Assembly: GCA_002338715.1 (NCBI GenBank)
Contig: DDIR01000131.1
Span: 15,033 to 25,225, forward strand
Reading direction: 5' to 3'
Origin: Phycisphaerales bacterium UBA1845
GTDB lineage: Bacteria; Planctomycetota; Phycisphaerae; UBA1845
Length of the DNA: 10,193 bases
The notes under the pieces are model-generated. The model saw only the letters and a program-made list of their open reading frames with translations. It had not been told where the DNA came from and made no database searches. Shown in pieces: positions 1 through 6,870 of this stretch (the stretch's first letter is position 1; every line of letters begins with the position of its first letter). A program made the position numbers and the translations under genes.

Positions 1-1248
1 GGTTATCGCATGATCGAACCGCCCCACCGTCGCGCAACGCTGTCTGCCGAACCGTGCTCGGCCAAGAGAGTCGGCAAGCTGTCGATGATCAGTTCGGTGA
101 TTTCAACACACGGGTGCAAGTTCAGTTGTTCGTACTGCCCGATTCCCGCGGTCAACCAGCGCACCTGGCGTCACAAGAGCCCGAAGCGCCTCGCGGCTGA
201 AATCAAGCACATTTACGAAAACTTCGGCATCCGCGAATTCTTCAGCACCGATGACAACTTCTTCAACAATCGCGAAACCGTCATCGAGTTGATGACCGAG
301 ATGGCCAACACCACCTCGGGTGGAAAACCGCTCAAGAACTGCATTCGTTTCTTCACCGAAGCCACGCAGTTCGACGTCTTCAAAAACAAAGACATCCTCC
401 CGCTGTGTCGCAAAGGTGGCATGCGGGCGATCTGGTTCGGCATCGAAGACATCACGGCTGACCTGATCAACAAAGGGCAGAACTCGGGCAATGCAGCCGA
501 ACTCTTCAAATACCTGTGCTCGATCGGCATCGAACCGATGGCGATGATGATGCACAACGACAATCAACCGCTGCGCTCGCCGAAGAACGATCTATCCGGC
601 GTGCTCAATCAGGCGAAGTACCTGTTCAACATTGGAGCCGTGTCGTACCAGTGCACCTACCTCGGACCAGCCATCGGCACCCGCGAGATCGAGACAGCCG
701 CCGAGAGTGAAACGCTTTACAAGACGGTCGGTGGTGAGCCGGTGGCAGCCGCCTTCTGCGACGGCAACCATGTCGTTGCGTCCAGGCACAAAGAGCCGTG
801 GAAGCGACAGATGAACGTGGTGAAGGCCTACGCGACCTTCTACAACCCGATCAACTTCATCCGCGTCCTGCTAAGGGCCAAGGGTGATCGCGTGCTCGGC
901 AAGCGTGTGCTGTTCCAGATTATCGGGATGATTGGCGTGTGCATCACCGCGCCGAAGCTTTGGTCGTGGGCTCGCAAGATCAAGAAGGGACCGATCGAGG
1001 TATTCCGCGGGTTGCAGCCGGCCAGGATTCCGCTGGTCGACGCCAAAGAGGGTCACGAGATCTTCTGGTCGATCAAGCAGATACCAGCCCCGTACCTTCC
1101 GCAGAAGGAAGGACAGGAACCGTCTAGTTCGCAGGCGTCCAACACCAAGGTAACACAGACGGTCAAGACCACGCAGATTTCAAAGATCCAAATCGCCGGC
1201 CGCCCCATGCCTGTAAGCATGGGCGGCAAGCAAACAACACCGAGCTAG
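1..1248 (+). CDS. Radical SAM protein, probably B12-binding type (5' partial)
   Basis: The frame is open to the left edge of the window (Gly-Tyr-Arg before the first internal ATG at 10), so the N-terminus lies outside. Counting from that ATG, Cys36, Cys40 and Cys43 form the CxxxCxxC motif that binds the 4Fe-4S cluster used to cleave S-adenosylmethionine. It sits in the context THGCKFSCSYCP. The core continues through an acidic TDDNFFNN segment near residue 80, which fits strand 3 of the radical SAM barrel. After about residue 365 the tail becomes Ser/Thr/Gln-rich and looks disordered. Family members with this layout often carry a cobalamin-binding domain upstream of the cysteine motif; that part is not visible here, so the B12 label is inference. 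The substrate is unknown. The gene ends over an imperfect palindrome (1199-1227) that may have shaped its last residues. Confidence 0.88.
   Translation, partial: GYRMIEPPHRRATLSAEPCSAKRVGKLSMISSVISTHGCKFSCSYCPIPAVNQRTWRHKSPKRLAAEIKHIYENFGIREFFSTDDNFFNNRETVIELMTEMANTTSGGKPLKNCIRFFTEATQFDVFKNKDILPLCRKGGMRAIWFGIEDITADLINKGQNSGNAAELFKYLCSIGIEPMAMMMHNDNQPLRSPKNDLSGVLNQAKYLFNIGAVSYQCTYLGPAIGTREIETAAESETLYKTVGGEPVAAAFCDGNHVVASRHKEPWKRQMNVVKAYATFYNPINFIRVLLRAKGDRVLGKRVLFQIIGMIGVCITAPKLWSWARKIKKGPIEVFRGLQPARIPLVDAKEGHEIFWSIKQIPAPYLPQKEGQEPSSSQASNTKVTQTVKTTQISKIQIAGRPMPVSMGGKQTTPS
1199..1227. repeat. Imperfect palindrome in the 3' end of the radical SAM gene
   Basis: The arms GCCG-C-CCCATGC (1199-1210) and GCATGGGCGGC (1217-1227) pair over 11 base pairs with one bulged C at 1203 and a six-base loop. 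No T tract follows, and the stop codon is about 20 bases downstream. It therefore looks more like a REP-type element read through by the gene than an intrinsic terminator. The encoded residues are RPMPVSMGG. A genome-wide copy count would decide this. Confidence 0.55.
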
Positions 1249-1276
1249 CCCGACCTTCATCCGGACGTAGGGATTC

Positions 1277-1288
1277 GACGGCGCCGTC
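1277..1288. repeat. 12-bp perfect palindrome GACGGCGCCGTC
   Basis: This is a perfect 12-bp palindrome in the gap between the radical SAM and exonuclease genes. It is followed by CCGTCATTGCG, and the start of that phrase recurs at 1304-1312 in front of the next palindrome, so the two may belong to one composite intergenic element. It could also be a protein-binding site or chance in GC-rich DNA. Confidence 0.4.
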
Positions 1289-1310
1289 ATTGCGAAGCGA
1301 CACCGTCGTC

Positions 1311-1330
1311 ATTCCCGCGCAGGCGGGAAT
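1311..1330. repeat. dRS3-like inverted repeat (ATTCCCGC / GCGGGAAT)
   Basis: Two perfect 8-base arms, ATTCCCGC (1311-1318) and GCGGGAAT (1323-1330), flank the four-base loop GCAG. The surrounding sequence, CGTCGTC before and CCAGGAG after, matches the widely distributed short repeat whose translations read VIPAQAGIQ on one strand and WIPACAGMT or DSRLRGND on the other. The same core is known as dRS3 in Neisseria, where it serves as a recombination or phage-insertion target. It occurs in many unrelated bacteria. No transposase is present here, and its role in this genome is unknown. Confidence 0.8.
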
Positions 1331-1471
1331 CCAGGAGCAGGCGAAGTCCATCTTGGCCACTACCATCCCCAGTACTGCGACGGCAGACGAGCAAGTCGTG
1401 TGCGCTTGTGGACGAAAATCGCATAGCCACCAAACCTGCGCCGGTGCTAGCTCGACAGAAAGCATCAAACA

Positions 1472-1993
1472 ATGAGCTACATCATGGTCGACATCGAGGC
1501 GGATGGCCCCATTCCCGGCGACTATTCGATGGTCTGCTTCGGGGCGGTTCTGGTCGAGCCGTCGCTTTCCAAGACGTTCTATGGCCGACTGGCGCCCGTC
1601 TCGGAGAAGTGGATTCCCGACGCCCTGCGCGTCAGCGGGTTCAGCCGCGAAGAGACGCTGGCGTTCGATGCCCCCGAGAAGGTCATGCGCGAATTCGGCG
1701 AATGGCTCAAAGAAGTCAGCACCAACCGCCCCATGTTCATCGCAGACAACAACGGCTTCGACTGGCAGTTCATCAACTGGTACTTCCACCATTTCACGGG
1801 AAGCAACCCGTTCGGCCACAGCTCAACCAACCTCGGCTCGCTGTACAAGGGCATCGTCAAGAATATGTCCAAGAACTTCAAACACCTCCGCAAAACGAAA
1901 CACACGCACCACCCCGTCGACGACGCCAAGGGAAACGCCGAAGCGCTGCTGAGTATCAAAGAAGAATTCGAACTGAAGATCGGGTTGATGTAG
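1472..1993 (+). CDS. DEDDh-family 3'-5' exonuclease
   Basis: This 173-residue single-domain protein carries all three exonuclease motifs of the DnaQ/RNase T superfamily. Motif I is D7-x-E9 in MVDIEADGP, motif II is D97 in NGFDWQF, and motif III is H146 with D151 (HHPVDDA, the H-x-x-x-x-D spacing of the DEDDh class). Such enzymes use two metal ions to remove nucleotides from 3' ends of DNA or RNA; the substrate cannot be read from sequence. The length fits a stand-alone exonuclease rather than a polymerase subunit. The ATG has only a weak purine-rich stretch (AGAAAG) upstream. The nucleotidyltransferase pair follows on the same strand after about 170 bp, so co-transcription is possible but unproven. 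The 223-bp gap before it holds short palindromes and no gene. Confidence 0.85.
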   Translation: MSYIMVDIEADGPIPGDYSMVCFGAVLVEPSLSKTFYGRLAPVSEKWIPDALRVSGFSREETLAFDAPEKVMREFGEWLKEVSTNRPMFIADNNGFDWQFINWYFHHFTGSNPFGHSSTNLGSLYKGIVKNMSKNFKHLRKTKHTHHPVDDAKGNAEALLSIKEEFELKIGLM

Positions 1994-2165
1994 CGCGAGT
2001 CAGCCCCCCATCGACCGTCGATAGAAACCGTTCGAAATCTGTTACAATCATTGCGGTCCAGGTGCCACGCCCATTGGCCGCGAGCGCGAACCGTGCAGAT
2101 ACCTGACCGCGATTTTGGAAGCCTGATCCATTTGAGTTTGTTTCGTCGTGAATATCGAAGGCCCC
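1994..2165 (+). promoter_or_regulatory. Spacer before the nucleotidyltransferase pair, with a weak -10-like box
   Basis: This 172-bp gap holds no gene. TACAAT at 2043-2048 resembles a sigma-70 -10 hexamer, but no matching -35 box lies 16-18 bases upstream, so a promoter is only a weak suggestion. A small hairpin ATCGA-CCG-TCGAT lies just before it (2010-2022). GAAGG at 2157-2161 is the probable ribosome-binding site for the ATG at 2166. Confidence 0.25.
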
Positions 2166-3095
2166 ATGAATCCAAACATGATCCTAGGCCCAGGCACGAA
2201 AGTCGTGACCAAGGTTGAGATCAGCCCAATAGGCGGCGGCGACCGCTGTCCGGTTGGGATCGTCGGCATCATTGTCGCTTCCCCCGCAGACAATGAGCAC
2301 GCCTACCGCGTGCGATGTGCGAGCGGTGTCGAAGCGCTGGTCCGACGAAACGAGATTGAAATCCTGAGTCATTTCCAGAACACGGGGCTTCACCGCATCG
2401 AAGGCGGCATTACTGAATACGGGCTATCGAGTCATATCATTTATCGGTGCGTCATCGGTTCGCGCGCATATGGTCTCGACGTGGAAGGAAGCGACATTGA
2501 CCGGCGCGGCATCTATATCGCCCCCAGTGACATGCACTGGTCCCTCTACGGCGTGCCCGAGCAGTTGGAGAACCATGAGACCCAGGAATGCTACTGGGAG
2601 ATCCAAAAGTTCCTGACGCTCGCACTGAAAGCCAATCCGAACATCCTGGAGTGCCTGTACACTCCGATCGTCGAACACGCCAATCCACTTGCGCAGGAGT
2701 TGTTGGCCATGCGCGGCGTGTTTCTTTCGAAGCTCGTGTACCAGACGTACAACGGCTACGTGCTGTCGCAGTTCAAGAAGATGAACAGCGACATTCGCAA
2801 CAAGGGAAGCGTCAAGCCCAAACACGCGATGCACTTGATCAGGCTTCTCCTGTCAGGCATCCAGATCCTCCGCGAAGGCTTCGTTCCTGTATCCGTCGAT
2901 GCCCATCGCTCGAAGCTTCTGGCAATTCGTGAAAACGACGTAACATGGGAGCAGGTGAACATCTGGCGAAAGGAACTTCACGCCGAGTTTGACGTTGCCT
3001 TCGCCAGCACATCGCTACCGGATCGACCCGATTACGAAAGAACAAACGATTTCTTGATCCGGGTTAGACGAGAAATGGTGAATTCAGATGAATAG
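2166..3095 (+). CDS. RlaP-type nucleotidyltransferase with N-terminal beta-barrel-like domain (first of pair)
   Basis: The protein has 309 residues from the ATG at 2166, which follows GAAGG. A GTG at 2148 would add six residues and is an alternative start. Residues about 5-67 (ILGPGTKVV ... EIEIL) are beta-rich and look like a small SH3/KOW-like barrel, possibly for nucleic-acid binding. From about residue 85 comes a polymerase-beta-fold nucleotidyltransferase: G98-S99 in GSRAYG, then S109-D110-I111-D112 for metal binding. The helical C-terminal part ends in NDFLIRVR, shared with the next gene. This layout matches the RlaP (RNA ligase-associated polymerase) family, proposed to add nucleotides to RNA ends during repair; activity and substrate here are untested. 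The third catalytic acid, Asp77 in the paralogue, aligns with Gln140, although E138 and E141 lie next to it. The last 8 bases overlap the next gene, implying translational coupling. Confidence 0.83.
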   Translation: MNPNMILGPGTKVVTKVEISPIGGGDRCPVGIVGIIVASPADNEHAYRVRCASGVEALVRRNEIEILSHFQNTGLHRIEGGITEYGLSSHIIYRCVIGSRAYGLDVEGSDIDRRGIYIAPSDMHWSLYGVPEQLENHETQECYWEIQKFLTLALKANPNILECLYTPIVEHANPLAQELLAMRGVFLSKLVYQTYNGYVLSQFKKMNSDIRNKGSVKPKHAMHLIRLLLSGIQILREGFVPVSVDAHRSKLLAIRENDVTWEQVNIWRKELHAEFDVAFASTSLPDRPDYERTNDFLIRVRREMVNSDE

Positions 3096-3897
3096 CCCAG
3101 TTGATGTGCACGAACGACTCACGGATGTTGTAAAGCAGCAGCCGTATCCACTGATCTTCGCCACAATCAGCGGCGCACACCTGTACGGATTCCCTTCCCC
3201 TGATTCCGATTATGACTTGCGCGGGGTTCATGTGCTTCCCGTACGCGACGTGATCGGGATCGACGAACTGTCAGAGACGATCGAAGTTTCTCGCGATTCT
3301 GACGGACTTGAGCTGGACTTGGTCACCCACGACCTCCGCAAGTTCGCCCTGATGATGCTCAAAAGAAACGGGTATGTTCTGGAGCAACTCTTCTCTCCGC
3401 TCGTTGTGCATACGTCGCCAGAACATGACGAATTGAAGGAGATCGGCCGGGACTGCATCACGAAACACCACGCCCACCACTACCTCGGGTTCGTGCGAAC
3501 TCAATGGAAGTTATTTCAAAAAGAAAACCCGCCGCGCATCAAACCGCTGTTGTATGTCTACAGGGTCTTGCTGACGGGCATTCATCTGATGCATACTGGC
3601 AAGATTGAGGCGAACCTCAGAAATCTGAATCAGGAGTTTCGTCTCCCCTTCCTGCAAGACCTCATCGACGCAAAAGTTCACGGCAAGGAAAAGTCGGTCA
3701 TCCACAACGGGGACTTGTCGTTCCACGAATCCGAATATGCCCGCTTGACTGAAGAACTTGAGCAAGCCCATGAATCGAGCCAACTCTCAGACTTCATCAG
3801 AAATCGAGAAGCCCTCAATGATTTCTTGATTCGGGTCAGATTGAATGCAGAAGTGCGCCCTCCTGGCGCTCCTCCGCATGGCATCGGTCCCAAGTGA
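3088..3897 (+). CDS. RlaP-type nucleotidyltransferase (second of pair)
   Basis: This 269-residue paralogue of the preceding protein lacks its N-terminal barrel. The nucleotidyltransferase signature is S28-G-A-H-L-Y-G34, then D39-S-D41-Y-D43-L-R-G, and the third acid is present as D77 in LELDLVTHD. The Ser of the usual Gly-Ser pair is replaced by Ala30, a variant I believe is frequent in this family. The C-terminal helical region ends in NDFLIRVR (residues 244-251), as in the first copy. The last 18 residues (Pro/Gly-rich) are not shared and lie over the tail of a convergent gene. The ATG overlaps the upstream stop in ATGAATAG and has no strong ribosome-binding site, so translation is probably coupled. 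The proposed role is nucleotide addition to RNA ends, perhaps as a heteromer with the first copy; this is inference. Confidence 0.85.
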   Translation: MNSPVDVHERLTDVVKQQPYPLIFATISGAHLYGFPSPDSDYDLRGVHVLPVRDVIGIDELSETIEVSRDSDGLELDLVTHDLRKFALMMLKRNGYVLEQLFSPLVVHTSPEHDELKEIGRDCITKHHAHHYLGFVRTQWKLFQKENPPRIKPLLYVYRVLLTGIHLMHTGKIEANLRNLNQEFRLPFLQDLIDAKVHGKEKSVIHNGDLSFHESEYARLTEELEQAHESSQLSDFIRNREALNDFLIRVRLNAEVRPPGAPPHGIGPK

Positions 3898-4321
3898 TTT
3901 CAAAAGACCTGAGATCGTGTGCAGTGAAATGGAGATCCAGCTTGCTCTTGTCTTTAACGGCTGGAATGATGCCGCTGATTGGGAACGTGGCATCGAGCCT
4001 TGCGAAGTTAATGCAAATTTGAAACAACGCCGGAAAGCACTCCGCTTCGGGCGGTCCCATGTCCCACCAAATCTGCCTATCGGAGTCGTAAAAAGTCGGG
4101 CCGAAGTACTGCATGAATGGGGAGTTCTCTTCCGGTTCGATTCCGATGCGTATCCGCGTCATTCCGTCGTGCATCGCCTGCCGGATAATCGCCCCCAATA
4201 AAATGTGGAGTTCGCCACCCTCCGGCCCCGTAGCAATGGTTCGACGGGGCACCTTCAATTTGAGTCGATTCGTCACAACGCGCCTCGCGATTTCTTTAAG
4301 CCCTGAAGAACATTCAACCAC
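3836..4321 (-). CDS. Small protein resembling the GspE/PilB ATPase N-terminal region
   Basis: The 161-residue frame starts at a GTG immediately after an in-frame TAA, with no good ribosome-binding site. A GTG at residue 16 or a later codon could be the true start. Residues about 38-75 (LHILLGAIIRQAMHDGMTRIRIG ...) recall the LLxxAxxxGASDIHIEP segment in front of the ATPase core of type II secretion and type IV pilus motors, but there is no Walker A or Walker B motif, so it cannot be an ATPase. Residues 80-130 contain a WWDMGPP stretch and end in a hydrophobic strand pattern. The amino-acid composition looks natural, and better than the opposite-strand frame. It lies 79 bp after the DUF3592 gene, in the same direction. 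Its last 62 bases overlap the end of the second nucleotidyltransferase gene on the other strand. The function is unknown; the resemblance is by eye only. Confidence 0.6.
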   Translation of the reverse strand: MVECSSGLKEIARRVVTNRLKLKVPRRTIATGPEGGELHILLGAIIRQAMHDGMTRIRIGIEPEENSPFMQYFGPTFYDSDRQIWWDMGPPEAECFPALFQICINFARLDATFPISGIIPAVKDKSKLDLHFTAHDLRSFEITWDRCHAEERQEGALLHSI

Positions 4322-4400
4322 TTACAGTGTAGGTGCGCGTCGAGGCAAAGTCACCATGCACCAACGAATTGGCAGTTTTTCTTGGGGAGTGTACATCACT

Positions 4401-5501
4401 TCAGGCTTTCTTTGCATTCACGCCCCACTCTTTGATCACGCGGCCGTGGCGGAGGACTTTGACTTTGCCTGGTTCCGCGTCGAGGTCGTAGCCCATTATC
4501 GCGAGTCCGCCCAGGAATCCGAACAACAGAATCCCGAACCCCGACAAAAATAGAAATTTTCCGCCGAACAACGCGCCCGAGTTCTCGCCGTGAACGATGC
4601 GATTCCATTGCGGTGACGATGGCAGGTACTCGACGGTGATGGTCTTGCTTTCCTGGGCGCGGTCCCAGTCTTTGCCCTGAAACATCATCGCCTCGCGCGA
4701 GATCGTATTGCCCTCAGCGTCTTTGAATTCATATTCGACATACGGTGTCACCCGGACCATCCACGTCCGCAGGATGTCGGCTTCAACCTTGACGCCCTCC
4801 GTCGCGTATCGCCGCGTGTGCAATTCTTCATTGACTCCCAGGGCGAAGATCGTTGCCGTCAATAGAAAGAAGACCACAAATGCCCATGCTGCAAGGCGAA
4901 TCGCCTTCGCCCCCTTCTCAACGCGCCGTTCCTCAGCCGCCTCGGGAACGAACGTTGCCCGCCCTGTCGTCGCGCTGGAACCTGCGATCAACGCGTCGGC
5001 CAACGCTTCAAAACCGAACACGGAGTCCGTCACAACCTCCAACCGTTTGCCGGCGGCATTCAACAATTCGATCGACGGAACAGAAGCCGGCACAGCAATC
5101 GCATTGAGCTTGCTCCTGTCCACCGCATCGATGTCACACCATGGCACAAGCGTGCACGAGCAAAGTCCATGAACATGCACGCCATCGCGATTGAGCACGA
5201 CACGGCGCGTCTGCCGCAGCAGAAACAGGCCATAGAATACGATAAACAATCCAAATATTGGCGGCCCAATCAGCGCGTAAAATCCGGAATTGAGTCCCGG
5301 CTCAATCGTGCGATCAGGCGTCGACGGAACACGCAACGCAACGATGATCGCCATCGCAAACGAACCAACCACCAGGATCAAACCGGGAACGAGGATCAAG
5401 ACTCCCTTCCGCACAAGCCCAGGCTTACCAGGAAACACCTGCTCTGCCGGCATCGCCCGAGGAACGGCAGGATCGGTATCAGAGAAGTCTGATCGGTTCA
5501 C
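4401..5501 (-). CDS. Four-helix membrane protein with PH-like and DUF3592 domains
   Basis: This 366-residue inner-membrane protein starts at GTG (5501-5499), supported by GGGGAG seven bases upstream. Hydrophobic helices span about 34-56, 73-95, 202-222 and 313-336. Between helices 2 and 3, residues 96-175 (VVLNRDGVHV ... LVPWCDIDAV ... ALADALI) have the pattern of a bacterial PH-like domain. Between helices 3 and 4, residues 228-305 (EGVKVEADIL ... YVEYEFKDAEG ... ITVEYLPSSP) match the DUF3592 domain found in many bacterial membrane proteins. The N-terminal 30 residues are polar. The family's function is not known, so none is assigned. The gene is 43 bp after the secreted HEAT-like gene and on the same strand, which suggests an operon. 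The C-terminal tail is basic (KVKVLRHGRVIKEWGVNAKKA-like). Confidence 0.85.
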   Translation of the reverse strand: MNRSDFSDTDPAVPRAMPAEQVFPGKPGLVRKGVLILVPGLILVVGSFAMAIIVALRVPSTPDRTIEPGLNSGFYALIGPPIFGLFIVFYGLFLLRQTRRVVLNRDGVHVHGLCSCTLVPWCDIDAVDRSKLNAIAVPASVPSIELLNAAGKRLEVVTDSVFGFEALADALIAGSSATTGRATFVPEAAEERRVEKGAKAIRLAAWAFVVFFLLTATIFALGVNEELHTRRYATEGVKVEADILRTWMVRVTPYVEYEFKDAEGNTISREAMMFQGKDWDRAQESKTITVEYLPSSPQWNRIVHGENSGALFGGKFLFLSGFGILLFGFLGGLAIMGYDLDAEPGKVKVLRHGRVIKEWGVNAKKA

Positions 5502-5508
5502 GAATTTA

Positions 5509-5514
5509 CTCCCC
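5509..5514 (-). promoter_or_regulatory. Ribosome-binding site deciding the GTG start of the DUF3592 gene
   Basis: GGGGAG on the minus strand ends seven bases before the GTG at 5501-5499. This is ideal spacing and fixes the start of the gene although its start codon is not ATG. Confidence 0.7.
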
Positions 5515-5544
5515 GAGGCCGACGTCTGGAATCAAACTGGCCAA

Positions 5545-6780
5545 TTATGGTGCCGTGATGCGTTTCTCCCATTTCTTTTGGAAGCGGTCGATCTGCAACT
5601 CAACCCGGTCAATGACGTCAAGCAACATTGTGTTTTCACCAGCGCGTGCACGAAGACGGTTCAGCATGTCGCGGTCAAGCATCGCCGTTTCCAAGTCTTT
5701 TGGAGGATTTGAAGAATATATCCATATCAACGCCCAAAGAGATGACGTAACGACATAAGGGCTATTATTCTCAGATTCTGCGATTGAATGAATCAACGAA
5801 ACCGCATCGGCGTGTTTGTACTTTTCAAGCATTCGAATAATGCGAAATTTCGATTCCTCGCTCTTCAATTCACCAAGGAACGCTTCGATTTCCTCGATGT
5901 CGCTCGACATGGGATTGCCAGTACATGCCCACATGAACGCCATTCGAGTCTCGAAATCAAATTGCCTGTCGTGAGCCGCGTCGTACAAGAATTGCCGATC
6001 GATGCCGGACTCAATCCGCCCCAACGCTCGGGCCGCCATCGTCAACAGTACGTCGTGGGACTGCAATGCTGGCCAACTTATCCGAATCAATCGACCGACA
6101 GACAGTTTGGGGCTGTGATAGAACCCCTCAAGAATTCTCGCTTTCAAAATTCCAGAAGACTGCGGATCGACAAGCATGTTCTGGAGTCTCGCGTCAACGC
6201 TTGCGTGTTCGTCTTCATTTATCGCCAATCCAATAATGGCGAATTCTCGCAACTCCTCGATGTCGCAGTTATCCCAGATACTTTGCCAGAGGTCGGTGGG
6301 GGCATACCTGATAAACGATTGTTTCATACAAAGATCATGATATGCCGCACCGTGATATCCCTTCTCCAACAACCCCGAACGCATCCAAATCAATTCAATA
6401 AGGAACGCCAGACATGGACTACCCGGCTCATGCCATCTTATGAAGCGATACGTCTCGCCACTTGCCGACAACATCGCATAGACTTCCTCGTAGTCCCATA
6501 TCTCGAACCTGTCTGCATATTGTCGCCGCTGGTTCACGATGAATGCTGCCAACCCGAGATCCCACGATCGCGACGCAAGGTCCTCCACCGGCAGATCATT
6601 GGCGAGACCGGCCACCAGCTCATCGCGCGCGTCAAGGTAGGCATCGCAGTCCTCGGTCGCCATCACCTCAAGCAGTGACCACTGTTGATCTGTGATCCCG
6701 AGGTCCACCGGTTCTTGCGCGACTGCTGCGAATGGAATCGCCAAAAGCACACTTCCAAGAATTCCGATTTGACAGTTCAT
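5545..6780 (-). CDS. Secreted alpha-helical protein, HEAT-like, family not recognised
   Basis: The frame could extend to 6870, but the start chosen is the ATG at 6780-6778. From there a signal peptide reads MNCQIGILGSVLLAIPFAAVAQEP, with a likely cleavage after AVA, and GAGGA lies ten bases upstream. The longer version would place 30 arginine- and serine-containing residues ahead of the signal and begin at the foot of the upstream gene's terminator. The mature protein of about 385 residues is rich in Trp, Leu, Ala and acidic residues and appears almost wholly alpha-helical. The stretch from about residue 215 to the end (ILKARILEGFY ... LLTMAARALGRI ... TRMAFMWACTG ... FRIIRMLEKY) has the helix-pair rhythm of HEAT-type repeats. 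This is consistent with a periplasmic or exported binding scaffold, but no specific function can be given. The signal n-region has no Lys or Arg, which is unusual. Confidence 0.75.
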   Translation of the reverse strand: MNCQIGILGSVLLAIPFAAVAQEPVDLGITDQQWSLLEVMATEDCDAYLDARDELVAGLANDLPVEDLASRSWDLGLAAFIVNQRRQYADRFEIWDYEEVYAMLSASGETYRFIRWHEPGSPCLAFLIELIWMRSGLLEKGYHGAAYHDLCMKQSFIRYAPTDLWQSIWDNCDIEELREFAIIGLAINEDEHASVDARLQNMLVDPQSSGILKARILEGFYHSPKLSVGRLIRISWPALQSHDVLLTMAARALGRIESGIDRQFLYDAAHDRQFDFETRMAFMWACTGNPMSSDIEEIEAFLGELKSEESKFRIIRMLEKYKHADAVSLIHSIAESENNSPYVVTSSLWALIWIYSSNPPKDLETAMLDRDMLNRLRARAGENTMLLDVIDRVELQIDRFQKKWEKRITAP

Positions 6781-6870
6781 CGTTGCCGAGTCCTCAAAAG
6801 ACCGAGAAGGCTGCCCTGCTGCGACAATCCCTACGAAGATGGTACCCGATTCAGAGCATGGTCGGCGCAC

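Noticed and set aside
1199..1227. Palindrome considered as an intrinsic terminator of the radical SAM gene
   Set aside because: It lies before the stop codon and no T tract follows on either strand.
1163..1819. Minus-strand frame of 218 codons across the gap and the exonuclease gene
   Set aside because: It is antisense to a well-supported exonuclease, and its middle part is the translation of the dRS3-like repeat (WIPACAGMT), a known source of false gene calls.
1408..2106. Plus-strand frame of 232 codons over the exonuclease
   Set aside because: It is Arg/Pro/His-rich and lies in another frame of the gene that carries all three exonuclease motifs.
4113..4553. Plus-strand frame of 146 codons bridging two minus-strand genes
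   Set aside because: It spans the gap and the ends of two better-supported genes and shows no domain pattern.
5788..6678. Plus-strand frame of 296 codons opposite the secreted HEAT-like gene
   Set aside because: Its composition is rich in Gln, His, Arg and Pro as expected for an antisense shadow. The minus-strand frame has a signal peptide and ribosome-binding site.
6781..6870. 30-residue N-terminal extension of the secreted protein
   Set aside because: It would put basic and polar residues before a good signal peptide, and the internal ATG has its own GAGGA site.
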